DNA of 6,439 nucleotides, from positions 1 to 6,439 of the forward strand of contig JAODMA010000170.1 of NCBI GenBank assembly GCA_025464545.1. The letters run 5' to 3'. Positions 5,235 to 6,439 of the stretch are shown here, in pieces; the stretch's first letter is position 1, and each line of letters starts with the position of its first letter. The DNA is from Arthrobacter sp. (lineage in GTDB: Bacteria > Actinomycetota > Actinomycetes > Actinomycetales > Micrococcaceae). The position numbers were made by a program, and so were the translations under genes. The notes under the pieces are model-generated. The model did not search any database. It saw nothing but the letters and a program-made list of their open reading frames with translations, and was not told the origin of the DNA.

Positions 5235-6212
5235 ATGGATTTTCGTCAGGAACGCACAGACCAACAAACGCCGGCAGGCTACGCGGGGCAGCAGTTCAAC
5301 CCTGCCCCGAAGCGCCGTGACCCCGCGGAACGGCCGGGCGGGAAGCCCGGCAAGGGCCTCGGGTTGACGTTCCTGCTTGCCACGCTCGCCTGCCTGGCCG
5401 CACTGGCCGCCACCTACTTTTTCTTTGTCCGCACCACCACGGGACAATTCATCGACGAATCGGCCCTGGTCGAGGCGGTCGACATCCATGGCACGGCGGG
5501 CAAGGCGGCCAACAAGCTGCTTGACGGCCTGCCTGCCCTGTCCGTGCTGATTGCCACCGTCGTCGTTCTCTTCGTCACCATCCTGCGGCGGCGCTGGGCC
5601 GCGGCGGGAATCGCGGTGGCGGCCTGCGTGGGCGCCAACCTGGCCACCCAGATCCTCAAAGACCTGGTGCCAGTCCGGCCCTACCGCGGAATCGAGACAC
5701 TGGAGCTGAACTCCCTGCCCTCGGGCCACACCACGCTGGCGGCGTCCGCCGCAGCGGCCGTTTTCCTGGTGGTTTCGCCGCGCTGGCGTCCGCTGGTCGG
5801 CTTCCTGGGCGGCAGCTTCGCCGTCGCTACCGGAGTGTCCACCCTCATCAACCAGTGGCACCGCCCCGCCGACGTCGTAGCCGCCTTCCTCGTGGTGGGA
5901 GCGTTCATGGTCCCGGCCGGCTGGTTGATCGTCCGCACCGGACCCGGCTGGAATGGCTGGACCGGTTACGGGGAACACTGGGCAGCCTCGCGGCTGTGGC
6001 TCGCACTCCCCATGCTCGCAGGACTCGCCTCGGCCGGCGTGGCCAGCTACGCCCTGCTGAGGATCGCCCCCGGTCCGGGTCAGGAGGGCAGCACCACCAA
6101 CTACTTCTGGGCCGGAACCTCCCTGATAGTGATCGCAGGGTACCTCGCGACGGTGGCCGGGGTGTGGCTGTTCGGACAGGCCGCACGGCGGCGGCGCGCA
6201 TCGCGGCGCTAA
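5235..6212 (+). CDS. PAP2-family integral membrane phosphatase
   Basis: A 325-residue polytopic membrane protein of the type 2 phosphatidic acid phosphatase superfamily, which removes phosphate from lipid phosphates or pyrophosphates at the outer membrane face. A cytoplasmic Gln/Pro/Lys-rich N-terminus (1-41) is followed by hydrophobic segments near 42-64, 100-117, 121-141, 167-181, 186-204, 214-233, 254-275 and 292-314, and an Arg-rich tail. Catalytic motifs: C1 K142-x5-R148-P149; C2 LPSGH (161-165, His165 the proton donor); C3 VSTLINQWHRPADV (201-214) with nucleophile His209 and Asp213. C1 is one residue shorter than the textbook KxxxxxxRP, and the C3 Arg of SRxxxxxH is Thr203; both seem usual in the actinobacterial subtype as I remember it. 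ATG 5235 is preferred; GTG 5232 and 5088 are in frame, but the latter would overlap GH32 and adds Pro-rich, non-family sequence. Only weak GGAA precedes the ATG. The exact substrate (undecaprenyl pyrophosphate, phosphatidate) is not determinable. Confidence 0.9.
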   Translation: MDFRQERTDQQTPAGYAGQQFNPAPKRRDPAERPGGKPGKGLGLTFLLATLACLAALAATYFFFVRTTTGQFIDESALVEAVDIHGTAGKAANKLLDGLPALSVLIATVVVLFVTILRRRWAAAGIAVAACVGANLATQILKDLVPVRPYRGIETLELNSLPSGHTTLAASAAAAVFLVVSPRWRPLVGFLGGSFAVATGVSTLINQWHRPADVVAAFLVVGAFMVPAGWLIVRTGPGWNGWTGYGEHWAASRLWLALPMLAGLASAGVASYALLRIAPGPGQEGSTTNYFWAGTSLIVIAGYLATVAGVWLFGQAARRRRASRR

Positions 6213-6236
6213 GCCGCCCGCGCTAGCCCCAAACCG

Positions 6237-6265
6237 TTTACATCGCAGCGGGGCGGGTCCAGAAT
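6237..6265 (+). promoter_or_regulatory. Promoter for the right-edge gene
   Basis: TTTACA (6237-6242, 5 of 6 to TTGACA), a 17-base spacer and CAGAAT (6260-6265, 4 of 6 to TATAAT) form the best sigma-70-like match in the window. Initiation near 6272 gives a leader of about 76 bases before ATG 6348. That leader holds a small hairpin: GGTGCG (6295-6300) pairs with CGCACC (6312-6317) across an 11-base loop. Nothing else is seen in the 135 bases between PAP2 and the next gene. Confidence 0.5.
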
Positions 6266-6347
6266 TGGCCGTGCATAGCAGCCACTTTTTAGCGGGTGCG
6301 CTGGCTTCTTCCGCACCGTCGACACTGCATAGTTCCGAGGTACCGTC

Positions 6348-6439
6348 ATGGGCGATGTTGGGCAATCTCCGGATTCACGACGCACGGCCGCCGTCGCGGC
6401 CGTGCCCTCGCAGCAACGAATCAATGCCTTCCTCCGCGA
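6348..6439 (+). CDS. Unidentified protein, N-terminal 30 residues (truncated by window edge)
   Basis: ATG 6348 is preceded by GAGG at 6337-6340 with a 7-base gap, a good Shine-Dalgarno arrangement, and by a promoter-like sequence at 6237-6265. The frame is open to the end of the window. The residues begin MGDVGQSPDSRRTAAVAAV and then SQQRINAFLR: a short polar start, an Ala/Val-rich stretch, then a helix-like segment. There is no recognisable motif, signal peptide or membrane span, so no function is assigned. It reads in the same direction as PAP2 but 135 bp away with its own promoter, so it is probably a separate transcript. Confidence 0.6.
   Translation, partial: MGDVGQSPDSRRTAAVAAVPSQQRINAFLR

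Noticed and set aside
5225..6133. Exact 12-base repeat CCTGATAGTGAT at 5225-5236 and 6122-6133
   Set aside because: About one such 12-base match is expected by chance in 6.4 kb; one copy is coding, the other sits at the start codon, and they do not share flanks.
6226..6253. GCCCC / GGGGC inverted repeat after the PAP2 stop as a terminator
   Set aside because: Only a 5-bp stem with an 18-base loop, no T-run, and it overlaps the better-supported promoter at 6237-6265.
5019..6365. Minus-strand open frame (448 codons) opposite PAP2 and crossing both of its flanking intergenic regions
   Set aside because: Translation is Gly/Gln/Arg-rich without domain features, and the opposite strand carries a complete PAP2 protein with catalytic motifs.
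6209..6424. Minus-strand 71-codon open frame at the right edge
   Set aside because: Lies over a promoter and the start of a plus-strand gene with a good Shine-Dalgarno; no motif in the translation.

Overview
The window is GC-rich DNA (long open frames on both strands, G/C-ending codons) from an actinobacterium, most likely of the Micrococcaceae (Arthrobacter/Pseudarthrobacter type). This placement rests on protein style: a PhoX-family phosphatase with a Cys-rich leader ahead of its Tat signal, an actinobacterial-type MenC, and a PAP2 protein with the WHRPADV motif. It is inferred, not searched.

Layout. The left 5.1 kb is a run of four genes on the minus strand. Read in the direction of transcription (right to left) they are: a family-32 glycoside hydrolase (3857-5095), o-succinylbenzoate synthase menC (2770-3837, only 19 bp behind it), a PhoX-family secreted phosphatase (608-2692), and the 5' part of an arginyl-tRNA synthetase gene (1-536, running off the left edge). 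To the right, divergently oriented, are a PAP2-family membrane phosphatase (5235-6212, plus strand) and the first 30 codons of an unidentified plus-strand gene (6348 to the right edge). No intergenic stretch exceeds about 140 bases. I see no tRNA, rRNA, CRISPR array, insertion sequence or phage gene.

How the parts relate. The glycoside hydrolase and menC are close enough to be co-transcribed, probably from a leaderless promoter just ahead of the hydrolase. phoX has its own Shine-Dalgarno sequence. Just upstream, overlapping the menC stop codon, lie two TTCAYC units exactly 11 bp apart, the architecture of an actinobacterial PhoP (PHO) box, so phosphate-starvation control is likely. argS and the right-edge gene each have plausible promoters of their own. 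Otherwise the genes look functionally unrelated (carbohydrate hydrolysis, menaquinone synthesis, phosphate scavenging, translation, lipid or pyrophosphate phosphatase).

Most worth a second look: (1) the GH32 protein lacks roughly 35 residues between nucleophile and RDP motif, exactly where a 16-bp palindrome sits, and has also lost two other hallmark residues; (2) the PHO-box-like repeat in front of phoX; (3) an ArgRS of a type unlike the usual actinobacterial one, possibly a second copy; (4) the cysteine cluster in front of the PhoX Tat signal. I found no convincing new multi-gene system; this looks like largely ordinary chromosome with one apparently decaying or re-purposed enzyme.
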